Shown here in pieces: positions 1 through 8,189 of a DNA stretch of 64,000 nt. The stretch covers positions 54,799-118,798 of the forward strand of contig DASXSB010000055.1 in the NCBI GenBank assembly GCA_036506275.1, in the 5' to 3' direction. Within the stretch, counting starts at the first letter, position 1, and the number at the start of each line of letters is the position of its first letter. Source of the DNA: DASXSB01 sp036506275. Lineage in GTDB: Bacteria > Methylomirabilota > Methylomirabilia > Rokubacteriales > CSP1-6. The notes below the pieces were generated by a model. The model was not told the origin of the DNA. It worked only from the letters and a program-made list of their open reading frames with translations, and made no database searches. A program made the translations under genes and the position numbers.

Positions 1-696
1 GAGATCCTCGAGGTGAAGCCGGCGGCGCCGTGGGGATGGACCGCGATCCGTCCCGGCCGCGGGCTGCTTCCGGAGAGCGACTTCTCGAAGCCCTACCTTC
101 AAATATGGGATCTCGCGGATGGCCACCACGCGCGCATGGGCAACGGCGTCGCCGTTCCCATCGAGCCCTTTCCGGGCGTGATGGGCGTCGCCCTCGACGA
201 GCCGGGCGGACACAGCACGATGCCGCCCCGGAAGAACGGCGGCAACATGGACGTGAAGCAGCTCACCGCCGGCACCACGCTCTTCCTCCCCATCTGGGTC
301 GAGGGCGCGCTCTTCAGCGTGGGTGACGCTCACGCCGCCCAGGGCGACGGCGAGGTGTGCGTGACCGCGGTCGAGATGATGGGCGAGATCACCGCGCGCT
401 TTCACATCGCGTCGGGGCGCTCGATCGCGGAGCCGCAGTTCCGCGTGCCCGGCGCGCTCGGTCGCGGCGTCGCCGCCGGCCCCTGGTTCGCCACCACCGC
501 CCACGGCCCCGATCTCTTCAAGGCCGCCCAGCAGGCGATTCGCTACATGATCGATCACCTCGAGACCACGCGCGGGCTCGGCCGCGAGGAGGCCTACATC
601 CTGGCCAGCGTCGCCGTCGATCTGAAGATCAGTGAGATCGTCGACACGCCGAACTGGATCGTCTCCGCCTTCCTGCCCGAATCGATTTTCCCCTGA
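1..696 (+). CDS. Acetamidase/formamidase family protein (5' truncated)
   Basis: Hydrolyses short amides such as formamide or acetamide to ammonia and the acid, if it behaves like the FmdA/AmdA family. The reading frame is open from the first base, so the N-terminal part (roughly the first quarter of a family member of about 300 residues) lies outside the window. Family hallmarks are present: NGGNMDVKQL, the LPIWVEGALFSVGDAH stretch followed by AAQGDGE, which form the metal site region in FmdA-type amidases, and a C-terminal ILASVAVDLKISE segment. It heads a run of four same-strand genes spaced 13 to 21 bases apart. Family assignment is firm; the substrate is inferred. Confidence 0.85.
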   Translation, partial: EILEVKPAAPWGWTAIRPGRGLLPESDFSKPYLQIWDLADGHHARMGNGVAVPIEPFPGVMGVALDEPGGHSTMPPRKNGGNMDVKQLTAGTTLFLPIWVEGALFSVGDAHAAQGDGEVCVTAVEMMGEITARFHIASGRSIAEPQFRVPGALGRGVAAGPWFATTAHGPDLFKAAQQAIRYMIDHLETTRGLGREEAYILASVAVDLKISEIVDTPNWIVSAFLPESIFP

Positions 697-712
697 CCGC
701 GATGACGTCGTG

Positions 713-1129
713 ATGGAGCCGGCGACCCGCCTCACCGCCGACGACGCGCTCGCCCCCTTGCGGAGCTGGCTCACGGAATGGGCGGCGCGCGTGCGCGCGG
801 TGGATTTCGCGGGTGGGCGCGCGATGTGCGCGCCGGAGCTGATCGCGTTCGGCACGCGGGCGGAGGTGGTGGACGGCGTCGACCGCGTGTACGACCAGCA
901 ATGGCGGCACGTGTGGCCCGTCATCCGTGATTTCACCGTGCGCGTCGACGAGGCGCGCGGCGGCGTGATCGGCGACACGGGCTGGGTGGCGGCGCCCTGG
1001 GACTCGCGCGGCGTGCGCCCCGACGGCTCGACCTATCCTCGGCCGGGACGCCTCACCATCGTGCTCGAGCGGCGCCACGGCCGCTGGCTCGCCGTCCACA
1101 CTCACTTCTCACTCTCGCCCACCCCGTGA
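713..1129 (+). CDS. SnoaL-like / NTF2-fold protein
   Basis: A 138-residue protein with the pattern of the SnoaL/DUF4440 type NTF2 fold: an N-terminal helix (LRSWLTEWAARVRAVDF), a loop containing RVYDQQWRHVW, and a C-terminal strand RLTIVLERRHGRWLAVHTHFS. Such proteins are small hydrolases, isomerases or ligand-binding domains; no catalytic role can be assigned here. I chose ATG 713, 16 bases after the amidase stop. GTG 710 directly before it is possible, and a longer frame reaching back to 632 is only overlap with the amidase gene. It is probably cotranscribed with the amidase and the LLM oxidoreductase. Confidence 0.75.
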   Translation: MEPATRLTADDALAPLRSWLTEWAARVRAVDFAGGRAMCAPELIAFGTRAEVVDGVDRVYDQQWRHVWPVIRDFTVRVDEARGGVIGDTGWVAAPWDSRGVRPDGSTYPRPGRLTIVLERRHGRWLAVHTHFSLSPTP

Positions 1130-1142
1130 CCGAGGAGGCCCC

Positions 1143-1976
1143 ATGAAGACAGGTGTCCTGATCTTCGCCACCGACTACGCGATCCGCATCGACGAGCTGG
1201 CGCGCGCGGCCGAGGACCGCGGCTTCGAGTCGCTGTGGGTTCCCGAGCACACGCACATCCCGACCAGCCGCCGCTCGCCCTTCGCAGGCGGCGCCGAGCT
1301 TCCCCGCGAGTACAAGCACACGCTCGATCCCTTCGTGGCGCTGAGCGCGGCCGCCGCCGTCACTCGCAAGCTCCGGATCGGCACCGGGATCTGTCTCGTC
1401 GTCGAGCGCGATCCCATCACCACCGCCAAGGAGGTGGCCACGCTCGACTTTCTCTCCAACGGCCGCTTCGAGTTCGGGATCGGCGGCGGCTGGAACGCGG
1501 AGGAGATGGAGAACCACGGCACCGAGTTCAAGTCGCGCTTCCGCCTGCTGCGCGAGCGCGTGCTCGCCATGAAGGAGATCTGGACGAAGGACGAGGCGCG
1601 CTTCCACGGCGACTTCGTGAACTTCGAGCCGATCTGGTCGTACCCGAAGCCCGTGCAGAAGCCGCATCCGCCCATCCTGCTCGGCGGCGAGAGCCACTAC
1701 ACGCTGCAACGAGTGGTCGACTTCTGCGACGGCTGGTTTCCGCGCGGCCGCAACGCCGAGGCCATCCTGCCCGGTCTCGCGGATCTGAAGACGCGCGCGG
1801 CCAAGGCGGGGCGCGACATGAAGACGATCTCGGTGTCGGTGTTCGGCGCCAAGCCCGAGCGCGCCACCCTCGACACGTACGCGCAGGCGGGAATCACGCG
1901 CGCCATCTTCCGGCTGCCTCCGGAAGGCCGCGACACCGTGCTGCCGCTTCTCGATCAGTGGGCGAAGCTGATCTGA
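1143..1976 (+). CDS. LLM class F420-dependent oxidoreductase (TIGR03619-like)
   Basis: Luciferase-like TIM-barrel oxidoreductase of 277 residues, probably using coenzyme F420 rather than FMN. Visible signatures are LARAAEDRGFESLWVPEHTHIP near the N-terminus, the TGICLVVERDPITTAKEVATLD strand, GRFEFGIGGGWNAEEMENHG, and PHPPILLGG. This set and length match the TIGR03619 type. AGGAGG lies five bases before ATG 1143. A second putative F420 enzyme follows 21 bases downstream, which supports F420 use. The substrate is unknown; the upstream amidase may point to nitrogen-containing compounds, but that is speculation. Confidence 0.85.
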   Translation: MKTGVLIFATDYAIRIDELARAAEDRGFESLWVPEHTHIPTSRRSPFAGGAELPREYKHTLDPFVALSAAAAVTRKLRIGTGICLVVERDPITTAKEVATLDFLSNGRFEFGIGGGWNAEEMENHGTEFKSRFRLLRERVLAMKEIWTKDEARFHGDFVNFEPIWSYPKPVQKPHPPILLGGESHYTLQRVVDFCDGWFPRGRNAEAILPGLADLKTRAAKAGRDMKTISVSVFGAKPERATLDTYAQAGITRAIFRLPPEGRDTVLPLLDQWAKLI

Positions 1977-1997
1977 GCCGCGCGCGAAGCTGATTCG

Positions 1998-2429
1998 ATG
2001 GGCGAGCCGCCGCCCGCGTGGGCCGACGAGTTGCTCCGCTCGGCCCGCGTGGGCCGGCTCGGCACCGCCGACGCCGCCGGCCGTCCCCTCGTCGTTCCCG
2101 TCTGCTACGTCTACGACGGCCGCGCCTGCTACTCCGCCATCGACGCCAAGCCGAAGCGGACGCGGGGCGGGCTGCGCCGGCTGCGAAACATCGCGGAGAA
2201 TCCGCGCGCCTCGCTCGTGGTCGATCACTACGAGGAGGAGTGGACGCGGCTCCGCTACGTGATCGTCGACGGCCCGGCGTCGATTCTCACGGCGGGACCG
2301 GAGCTCGCGCGCGCGATCGAGCTCCTCCTCGCGAAGTACGACCAGTACCGCGCCCTCGGGCTCACGAGCGAGGGCGGTATGGTGATTCGGCTCGCCGCCG
2401 AACGGATCGTCGCCTGGCGCTACGCCTGA
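1998..2429 (+). CDS. PPOX class F420-dependent enzyme (TIGR03668-like)
   Basis: A 143-residue split-beta-barrel flavin/deazaflavin reductase. The N-terminal LLRSARVGRLGTADAAGRP followed by VVPVCYVYDG, then AIDAKPKR and LRRLRNIAENPRASLVVDHYEEEW, is the pattern of the Rv0121-type subgroup (TIGR03668) known to bind F420. Start ATG 1998 is 21 bases after the LLM gene stop. It would catalyse F420H2-dependent reduction of an unsaturated or quinoid substrate, or bind the cofactor. It is the last gene of the four-gene run and converges on the next gene on the minus strand. Confidence 0.82.
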   Translation: MGEPPPAWADELLRSARVGRLGTADAAGRPLVVPVCYVYDGRACYSAIDAKPKRTRGGLRRLRNIAENPRASLVVDHYEEEWTRLRYVIVDGPASILTAGPELARAIELLLAKYDQYRALGLTSEGGMVIRLAAERIVAWRYA

Positions 2430-2492
2430 ACCCGGCCACGCACCGCGCCGGCGTGTCAGGCTCGGCGTGATCGTCGGCCAGGCGCGGCGCCG

Positions 2493-2735
2493 TCAGGCGG
2501 CCTTCGGCTCGTTGGCGTCGATCCAGGCGCGGCCCGCTTCGATGCCGAAGATCCGCGCCGCCTCCTCGGTCGCGAAGCGCTCCGACGGCACGGGCACCGG
2601 AAACACGTGCTCGGCGTTGTCGGTCGTACGGAGGACCCGGACCGACACCGCCCACCCGCCGTCCGCCATCTGCTCGGTCGCCACGGAGATGTTGCAGCCG
2701 CTGTGAGGGGTCTCGACGGTGGTGCGCTCGACCAT
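2493..2735 (-). CDS. Conserved-looking small hypothetical protein
   Basis: An 80-residue acidic protein that I do not recognise. It has regular alternation suggesting a short beta-sheet with one helix: CNISVATEQMADGGWAVSVRVL, then VFPVPVPSERFATEEAARIFGIEAGRAWID. There is no signal peptide or membrane segment. AAGGAG sits seven bases before the ATG, which makes real translation likely. It stands alone, convergent with the PPOX gene and divergent from the helicase. The SxxFATEEAA helix resembles small dosage-sensor-like domains that recur in GC-rich proteobacteria, but no function is inferred. Confidence 0.6.
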   Translation of the reverse strand: MVERTTVETPHSGCNISVATEQMADGGWAVSVRVLRTTDNAEHVFPVPVPSERFATEEAARIFGIEAGRAWIDANEPKAA

Positions 2736-3034
2736 CGCCAGTCTCCTTTCCGAGTCACACTACGGGCGACTCCGGCGGCCGGCGGGGACCCCGGGGGCGC
2801 CCGGACAGGCCGCTGAAACCGACCGGAAGCAATCTCGGCGCCGAGGAGATGGGGGTCGCGCGTGGAGATTCCTCGCATGTGACGCGCTGCGCGCGTATAC
2901 TCAGCGGCGTCTGGTTCGATCGTCGGTTCACTTGCGAGCCCGCGTCCTTCTCAGACCGCGTATTCCCGCCGTTCTTCCGCATCGTGGGGCGTGACCGAAC
3001 AAGTGCGGAAGACTGAAAAGGAACGCGACCGATC
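2736..3034. other. Divergent intergenic region upstream of the helicase
   Basis: 299 bases with no gene. It holds a very GC-rich stretch near 2780-2815 that can fold, and a TATACT hexamer at 2896-2901 that could be a -10 element for the helicase, although no good -35 is found at 16 to 18 bases. The helicase ribosome-binding site AAAAGGAA lies at about 3016-3023. A long 5' leader of some 130 bases would be typical for an RNA helicase gene, but nothing in it can be named. Confidence 0.35.
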
Positions 3035-4309
3035 ATGTCTTTCACCTCCTTTGACCTTCACTCTGACCTCTTGCGTGGCGTCGAGGCGCTCGGCTTCGCG
3101 GTACCGACGCCCATTCAAAAGGAAGCAATTCCACCCGCCCTCGCCGGGCGCGACGTCCTCGCGTGCGCCATGACGGGCAGCGGCAAGACGGCGGCGTTCG
3201 TCCTGCCGATCCTGGCCCGGGTGCTGCCCCAGGCCCGCGGCGTCACGCGCGCGCTGGTGGTTACGCCGACCCGCGAGCTCGCTGCCCAGATCGATGAGCA
3301 TCGCCGTGACCTCGCTCGCTTTACCCGCGTGAGCGGCGCGGCCGTGTTCGGCGGCGTCGGCATGGCGCCCCAAGAAGCCGCCTTCCGGCGCGGCGTAGAC
3401 GTGCTGGTGGCCACGCCGGGCCGGCTGCTCGACCACTTCCAGTACCCCTACGCCCGCCTCGATGGCCTGCAGATCCTCGTCCTCGACGAGGCTGACCGCA
3501 TGCTCGACATGGGGTTCCTCCCCGACATCCACCGCATCCTGCGTCATCTCGGCCCGCGCCCACGACAGACCCTGTTCTTCTCGGCGACGCTGCCGCCGCC
3601 GATCAGCGCCCTCGCGCGCCAGCTCCTGCGCGACCCCGTCACGCTCAACGCGGACCGGCCCGCCGCGCCCGCGACCGGAGTGCGCCACACCGCCTATCCG
3701 GTGGCGTCCGAGCTGAAGGTGCCGCTCCTCCTCGAGCTGCTGCGTCAGCCGGCGGTGCGCAGCGTGCTGGCGTTCACGCGCACCAAGCACCGCGCGAACC
3801 GGCTCGCCGAAGCACTGGTCAAGCACGGCGTGGCGGCGGAGCGCATCCACGGCAACCGCACCCAGGCGCAGCGCGAGGCGGCCCTTGCCGGCTTCAAGGC
3901 GGGGAAGTTCCGCGTGCTCGTCGCCACCGACATCGCCGCCCGCGGGATCGACATCACCGCGCTCAGCCACGTGGTGAACTTCGACGTGCCACACGTGGGC
4001 GAGGACTACATTCACCGGGTGGGGCGGACGGCGCGGGCGGAGGCGGTGGGCGACGCCGTGACGCTGGTGTCGCCGGCGGAAGAAGCGGACTTCCGTCAGA
4101 TCGAGCGCGGGGTGGGACTCCGCATCCCGCGCGCGACGCTACCGGGCTTCGACCACACGCGTCCCACGACCGAACGGCTCGAAGTGCCGCTCGGGCAGCG
4201 CCTCGCGGCGATCCGCGCCCGGAGCGCGGCGCCGCGGAGCCGCCGCGAGTTCAGACCAGGAGCTCTTCCTGCCAGAGCCCGAGCGCACGCACCGCGGGCT
4301 CGTCACTGA
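3035..4309 (+). CDS. DEAD-box RNA helicase, RhlE-like
   Basis: ATP-dependent RNA helicase of 424 residues. All core motifs are visible: the Q motif (PTPIQKEAIP, residues about 24-33), Walker A TGSGKT (47-52), PTRELAAQ, TPGRLLDH, the DEAD box in VLDEADRMLDMGF (about 148), SAT in FFSATLP, and HRVGRTARAE in domain 2. Domain order and length fit the RhlE group, which remodels rRNA or mRNA structure. The C-terminal tail is short and basic. Its last 59 bases overlap the 3' end of the opposite-strand cupin gene, so the final 20 or so residues are encoded antisense to that gene and are probably not conserved. Confidence 0.93.
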   Translation: MSFTSFDLHSDLLRGVEALGFAVPTPIQKEAIPPALAGRDVLACAMTGSGKTAAFVLPILARVLPQARGVTRALVVTPTRELAAQIDEHRRDLARFTRVSGAAVFGGVGMAPQEAAFRRGVDVLVATPGRLLDHFQYPYARLDGLQILVLDEADRMLDMGFLPDIHRILRHLGPRPRQTLFFSATLPPPISALARQLLRDPVTLNADRPAAPATGVRHTAYPVASELKVPLLLELLRQPAVRSVLAFTRTKHRANRLAEALVKHGVAAERIHGNRTQAQREAALAGFKAGKFRVLVATDIAARGIDITALSHVVNFDVPHVGEDYIHRVGRTARAEAVGDAVTLVSPAEEADFRQIERGVGLRIPRATLPGFDHTRPTTERLEVPLGQRLAAIRARSAAPRSRREFRPGALPARARAHAPRARH

Positions 4310-5300
4310 ACTGGAAGAGGGACGCGGGCGCACTTCCGGAGAGGTTCTCGTGCTGGACCCAGTGCCACGGCGGTGCCACGAACGTATCGCCCGGCTCCCA
4401 TGAGAGGACGGTCTCGCCCACGCGGCTCTCCCCGCGTCCCTCGATCACGTGAAAGACGCCGCTCGCGGTGCGCCGCTCCACGCTCGTCCGCTCGCGCGGC
4501 CGTAACCACTGCGCCTCACACGCCATCGTCGCCAGCGGTGACGCGCCCGTGCGCGGGTTCACGTAGCGCACGGCGACGGGATGATCGGCGGGAGCGGTGC
4601 CCGCCATCTGCGCGAGCGCGCGCCGCACGGTCTGCCACGGCCACCGCACTTCGGGATACGGCGTCTCGTCGTAACGGGACCGACGCGGTACGAGCCCGGC
4701 GGCCGTGAACTCATCGCTCGACGAGTCGGTGTCGGTGATCGGCTTCGCCGCCGGTCGCATTTTCGAGGCCCAGCTCGCATCGAACGCTCGCACGAGCGGG
4801 ATGTCGAGACCATCCAGCCACACCACCGGCTCGCTTCCCTCGTGGCCATGGTCGTGCCACCGCATCGACGGCGTGATGATGAGATCGCCGGGCTCCATCG
4901 CGCACTTCACCCCGTCGACAGTGGTGTAGGCGCCGCGCCCTTCCACGATCAGTCTGAGCGCCGCCGGCGTGTGGTGATGGCTCGGCGCGGTCTCGCCGGG
5001 CAGGATGATCTGCAGCCCCGCGAACAGGCTCGACGTGATCGCATAGGCCCCGCCGAGCCCGGGGTTGCGGAGAACGAGCACGCGCCGCTCGGCCTGCTCG
5101 ATCGGCACCAGGCGCGCCGCCTCGAGCAAGAGCGGTCGCAACTCCACCCACCGCCAGCGGTGCGGCACCGCCGGCGTCACCCGTTCTTGAGGAAGCAGCA
5201 CGTGGAGCGCGGTCCAGAGCGGCGCCAGCGAGCGCGCCGCGAGCGCGTCGGAGTAGGCGGGAGGCAGGCTGTCGTCGCGCGATGCGATGCCGTGGTTCAT
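4251..5300 (-). CDS. Gentisate 1,2-dioxygenase-like bicupin
   Basis: A 349-residue two-cupin protein. Gentisate dioxygenases use Fe(II) bound by cupin histidines to cleave the ring of gentisate to maleylpyruvate. The N-terminal cupin carries HHHTPAALRLIVEG, AMEPGDLIITP and WHDHGHEG, with a following WLDGLDIPL, all typical of the family. The second cupin (FHVIEGRGESRVGE, WEPGDTFVAPPWHWVQHEN) is also intact. Length agrees with the family. No other gentisate-pathway gene is adjacent, so salicylate- or hydroxynaphthoate-type substrates are possible. It is divergent from the LVIVD gene, sharing a 113-base promoter region, and convergent with the helicase. Confidence 0.85.
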   Translation of the reverse strand: MNHGIASRDDSLPPAYSDALAARSLAPLWTALHVLLPQERVTPAVPHRWRWVELRPLLLEAARLVPIEQAERRVLVLRNPGLGGAYAITSSLFAGLQIILPGETAPSHHHTPAALRLIVEGRGAYTTVDGVKCAMEPGDLIITPSMRWHDHGHEGSEPVVWLDGLDIPLVRAFDASWASKMRPAAKPITDTDSSSDEFTAAGLVPRRSRYDETPYPEVRWPWQTVRRALAQMAGTAPADHPVAVRYVNPRTGASPLATMACEAQWLRPRERTSVERRTASGVFHVIEGRGESRVGETVLSWEPGDTFVAPPWHWVQHENLSGSAPASLFQFSDEPAVRALGLWQEELLV

Positions 5301-5361
5301 CGTCGCCTCGAAGCTATCGGAGCATACGCGTATTTCGGCGGTCGCTTCAAGGCGATGCCGC

Positions 5362-5390
5362 TTGACACCGGGCCCGCGGCGGCCTATTCA
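5362..5390 (+). promoter_or_regulatory. Candidate sigma-70 promoter for the LVIVD gene
   Basis: A perfect TTGACA at 5362-5367 is followed after 17 bases by TATTCA at 5385-5390, which ends 23 bases before the GTG start at 5414. The spacing is ideal; the -10 is weak. A run of G's just before the start codon would serve as the ribosome-binding site. Confidence 0.5.
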
Positions 5391-5413
5391 GGGGCGGAAA
5401 CCGGGGGGGGACC

Positions 5414-6904
5414 GTGCGCGCGACAAAGCCTCGAGGTCGTCGATATCTGCCGGGCACGCTGGCGCTGGTGGTAGGCCTGTTCGTCGCCGCTGCCGCGGGT
5501 CCCGGACGCTCGCCGTTCCAGTCCGCCGTTGTGGCAGCCCAGACCACGGCGCCCGCGCGCGGCCATGGCGAAGAGGCCGCGAGCATGCGACTGGTCGGCT
5601 CCGACGATCTCCAGGCCCGCTCGGCGTACCAGCCGATCATCCACCGCCAGCGCGACCGCTTCATCGCGTACGTCGGACACCACGGCGGGCAGGCGCTGAA
5701 CCCGCTCACGGGCGCGGTGGAGCCGAACGGGACGTCGGTCATCGACGTCACGGACCCCGCGCGGCCGCGCTATCTCACGCACATCCCGGGGCAACCCGGC
5801 GCGGGCGAGGCGGGCGGCGCCCAGATGGTGCGGGCGTGCGACGGCGACACCTTGCCGAAGGGCGTGAAGGGCAAGACGTACCTCCTCCGCACGTACGGGA
5901 CGGATGGACATCAGATCTGGGACGTGACGGAGCCGACGCGGCCGCTGATGGTGACGACGGTGCTCTCCGGCCTCAAGGACACGCACAAGAACTGGTGGGA
6001 GTGCGACACCGGCATCGCCTACCTCGTCTCCGACGGGCGGCCGGAGGGCTGGCGCACGAGCCGGATGACGAAGATCTACGACCTCTCTGACCCCGCCCGG
6101 CCCGTGTTCATCCGGAACTTCGGCCTCGCCGGTCAGGAGCCGGGATCGACGGGTCCGACGCCGGTCGGTCTGCACGGGCCCATCCGTGTCGGTAACCGCA
6201 TCTACTTCGGCTACGGCACCAACAGCGGCGGCGTGCTCCAGATCGTGGACCGCGAGAAGCTCCTCAGCGGGCCTCGAGAGCCCACGCCCGCGAACCTCGC
6301 CTATCCGCAAACGGGGCGGCTCGACATGTTTCCGGGAGCGGGCGCGCACACCGTCTTCCCCGTGCTCGGCGTGGCCGTTCCCGAGTTCGCGCGCGACAAG
6401 GACGGCGCCGTGCGCGACTTCGTCGTGATCACCGACGAGGCGCTCGCCAACGAGTGCCAGGAGCACCGCCAGCTCGTCTACATGGTGGACGTCACCACGG
6501 AGGCGCGACCGTTCTCGGTCGCGAACTATCAGGTTCCGGAGGCGAGCGGCTCCTTCTGCACGCGCGGTGGCCGCTTCGGCGCCCATTCCAGCAACGAGTC
6601 GTTCGCGCCCGTCTACTACCGTCGCGTGATGTTCTTCGCGTGGTTCAACGCGGGCGTGCGCGCGGTCGACATCCGTGATCCGTTCCAGCCGCGGGAGATC
6701 GGGCACTACATCCCGGCCACCACCGCGCGCACGGACGAGCGCTGCCTCACCGTGAGCGGCGCCCCCCGCTGCAAGGTCGCCATCCAGACCAACAACGTCG
6801 AGGTGGACGATCGCGGCTTCGTCTACATCGTCGATCGCGCCAACACGGGCCTGCACATCGTCGAGCTCACGGGTGAGGCGCGAGCCGTCGCGAACTTCCC
6901 CTGA
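5414..6904 (+). CDS. Secreted LVIVD-repeat beta-propeller protein
   Basis: A 496-residue exported protein. A basic start followed by a hydrophobic stretch (LALVVGLFVAAAAG, residues about 15-28) is a signal peptide. The rest consists of repeats of the LVIVD type: SVIDVTDPARPRYL, IWDVTEPTRPLMV, IYDLSDPARPVFI, AVDIRDPFQPREIG and the terminal NTGLHIVELTGEA. Such proteins are beta-propellers of unknown function, sometimes near oxidoreductases. The GTG start is preceded by a G-rich ribosome-binding site and a good promoter. The diiron oxidase gene starts 39 bases downstream on the same strand, so cotranscription is likely. What it binds cannot be told from the sequence. Confidence 0.85.
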   Translation: MRATKPRGRRYLPGTLALVVGLFVAAAAGPGRSPFQSAVVAAQTTAPARGHGEEAASMRLVGSDDLQARSAYQPIIHRQRDRFIAYVGHHGGQALNPLTGAVEPNGTSVIDVTDPARPRYLTHIPGQPGAGEAGGAQMVRACDGDTLPKGVKGKTYLLRTYGTDGHQIWDVTEPTRPLMVTTVLSGLKDTHKNWWECDTGIAYLVSDGRPEGWRTSRMTKIYDLSDPARPVFIRNFGLAGQEPGSTGPTPVGLHGPIRVGNRIYFGYGTNSGGVLQIVDREKLLSGPREPTPANLAYPQTGRLDMFPGAGAHTVFPVLGVAVPEFARDKDGAVRDFVVITDEALANECQEHRQLVYMVDVTTEARPFSVANYQVPEASGSFCTRGGRFGAHSSNESFAPVYYRRVMFFAWFNAGVRAVDIRDPFQPREIGHYIPATTARTDERCLTVSGAPRCKVAIQTNNVEVDDRGFVYIVDRANTGLHIVELTGEARAVANFP

Positions 6905-6943
6905 ACGCCCGGCGCTCGAACGTCACCGAGCGCGGAGGTCATC

Positions 6944-7627
6944 ATGGCTGAGCCCAGCGCCTTCCGGAAGCAGCTCGCGGCCGCCGTCAACGCGCGCCAC
7001 AGTCGCTTGAACCCGTTCACCGAGAAGTGGGTGAAGGGCGAGCTGACGCGCTCCCAGCTCGGGTCGTGGGCGTCCCAGCACTACCAGTACGTCTCCCAGT
7101 TCCCGCGCTGGTGCGCGACCATCTACGGGAACTGTCCCTATCCCGACGCGCGCGACTTCCTCCTCGAGAACATCGTCGAGGAGGAGTCCGGCACCAAGCA
7201 CGTGGACCTCCTCATCCGCTTCGCGGAAGCATGCGGCGTGAGCCGGGCGGAGGTGGAGCGTACGCCGCAGCTTCCGTCGACGCGCGGGCTCACCGCGTGG
7301 TGCTTCGAGACGTCGCGGGCGCCCTTCTACGCGGCGGCCGCGGGCCTGCTCGTGGGCCTGGAGTCGCAGGTGCCCGGGATCTATCAGCGGAACCTGCCCC
7401 CGCTCAAGACGCACTACGGCTTCACCGATCACGAGGTGGAGTTCTTCGCCATCCACATCGAGGCGGACGAAGTCCACGGCGAGCGCGGCTACGAGATCGT
7501 GGAGACGTACGCCGACACGCCGGAAAAGCAGGCGGCGGCCGTGCAGGCGGTGCGGGAAGCGACGGAGATGCGCTGGCAGTACATGACCGGGCTCTACCGG
7601 ACGTACGTCGCCAAGGACGAGCTGTGA
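6944..7627 (+). CDS. Heme-oxygenase-like diiron oxidase (CADD/PqqC/TenA superfamily)
   Basis: A 227-residue all-helical protein. Six likely iron ligands are present: E79, H86, E140, H171, D175 and H178 (the last three in HIEADEVHGE). The E-x6-H pair and the H-x3-D-x2-H cluster, and the 54-residue gap between the first His and the second Glu, are nearly the spacing I recall for Chlamydia CADD, a diiron protein that makes p-aminobenzoate. PqqC itself lacks such an iron site. The tyrosine that CADD sacrifices appears to be replaced by F25, so a different substrate is likely. A Rieske ferredoxin overlaps its stop codon by four bases and could supply electrons. Cofactor is inferred from ligands; the substrate is unknown. 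Confidence 0.82.
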   Translation: MAEPSAFRKQLAAAVNARHSRLNPFTEKWVKGELTRSQLGSWASQHYQYVSQFPRWCATIYGNCPYPDARDFLLENIVEEESGTKHVDLLIRFAEACGVSRAEVERTPQLPSTRGLTAWCFETSRAPFYAAAAGLLVGLESQVPGIYQRNLPPLKTHYGFTDHEVEFFAIHIEADEVHGERGYEIVETYADTPEKQAAAVQAVREATEMRWQYMTGLYRTYVAKDEL

Positions 7628-7932
7628 CCGAATTTCGAGTGGCCCGGTTCGACGAGCTGGAGCCGGGCCGGCCGACGCGGGCGAGGGTGCACGGCACGGC
7701 GATCGTTCTCGCGCGCGTCGGCGACGACGTCTACGCGTGCGGCGATACGTGCGCCCACCGCGGGGGATCGCTGAGCGAAGGACGTCTCTCCGGCGTGCGT
7801 CTCGCCTGCCCGCTCCACGGCTGGATGTACGACGTGAGAACCGGCGAGTGCGTCTTTCCCGGTCGCGGCGCTCGCGTGCCGAGCTACACGGTCCGCGTGG
7901 ACGCGGGCGACGTCTGGATCGACCTCACCTGA
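7624..7932 (+). CDS. Rieske [2Fe-2S] ferredoxin
   Basis: A stand-alone 102-residue Rieske protein, without signal peptide or membrane anchor, hence a soluble electron carrier. The cluster motif is complete: C43-A-H45 (CAHRGG) and C62-x2-H65 (CPLHGW), 17 residues apart, as in ferredoxins of bacterial dioxygenases. The GTG start overlaps the TGA of the diiron oxidase (GTGA), meaning translational coupling and probable stoichiometric production. A longer open frame upstream in the same phase is only overlap with the oxidase gene. No ferredoxin reductase gene is in the window. Confidence 0.9.
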   Translation: MTEFRVARFDELEPGRPTRARVHGTAIVLARVGDDVYACGDTCAHRGGSLSEGRLSGVRLACPLHGWMYDVRTGECVFPGRGARVPSYTVRVDAGDVWIDLT

Positions 7933-7969
7933 ATGAGGCGCGGCCTCGGGCGCCAGGGAAAGGGCGGCG

Positions 7970-8140
7970 ATGCAATTCGAGGTGGAGATCGAGCGGTCCG
8001 AGCTGGGAGAGTTCAAGGCGACGGCCGTGGCCTATGGCGTGACCGTGACCGGCCGCACGGAGCAGGAAGCGCTGGGACGGATGATGGAGGCGCTCACGCA
8101 GCACTTCAAGACGACGGCCGGCTCCCGCGCGCCGCGGTGA
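7970..8140 (+). CDS. Small HicB-like domain protein
   Basis: A 56-residue protein too short for most gene finders. The sequence MQFEVEIERSELGEFKAT, then GVTVTGRTEQEALGRMMEAL, has the beta-beta-alpha pattern of the HicB antitoxin N-terminal domain and related small partially RNase H-like folds. No HicA toxin gene lies beside it and no DNA-binding tail is present, so a toxin-antitoxin role is not supported. A purine-rich AGGGAAAGGG precedes the ATG. It follows the Rieske gene by 37 bases and may belong to the same transcript. Confidence 0.55.
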   Translation: MQFEVEIERSELGEFKATAVAYGVTVTGRTEQEALGRMMEALTQHFKTTAGSRAPR

Positions 8141-8170
8141 CGGGCACCGCGAGGAGCGCGATGCCCGTCA
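8138..8170. terminator. Nine-base inverted repeat between convergent genes
   Basis: TGACGGGCA (8138-8146) and TGCCCGTCA (8162-8170) form a perfect nine-base stem with a 15-base loop. It lies exactly between two converging genes, where a bidirectional terminator is expected, but lacks a T tract on either strand. Confidence 0.4.
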
Positions 8171-8189
8171 CGGCGAGCGAGTCGCGTCG

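Noticed and set aside
2896..2901. TATACT as a helicase promoter
   Set aside because: No -35 match at 16 to 18 bases and no extended -10; kept only as a remark in the intergenic entry.
7970..8140. HicB-like protein as part of a toxin-antitoxin pair
   Set aside because: No HicA-like gene is adjacent and the protein lacks a DNA-binding tail.
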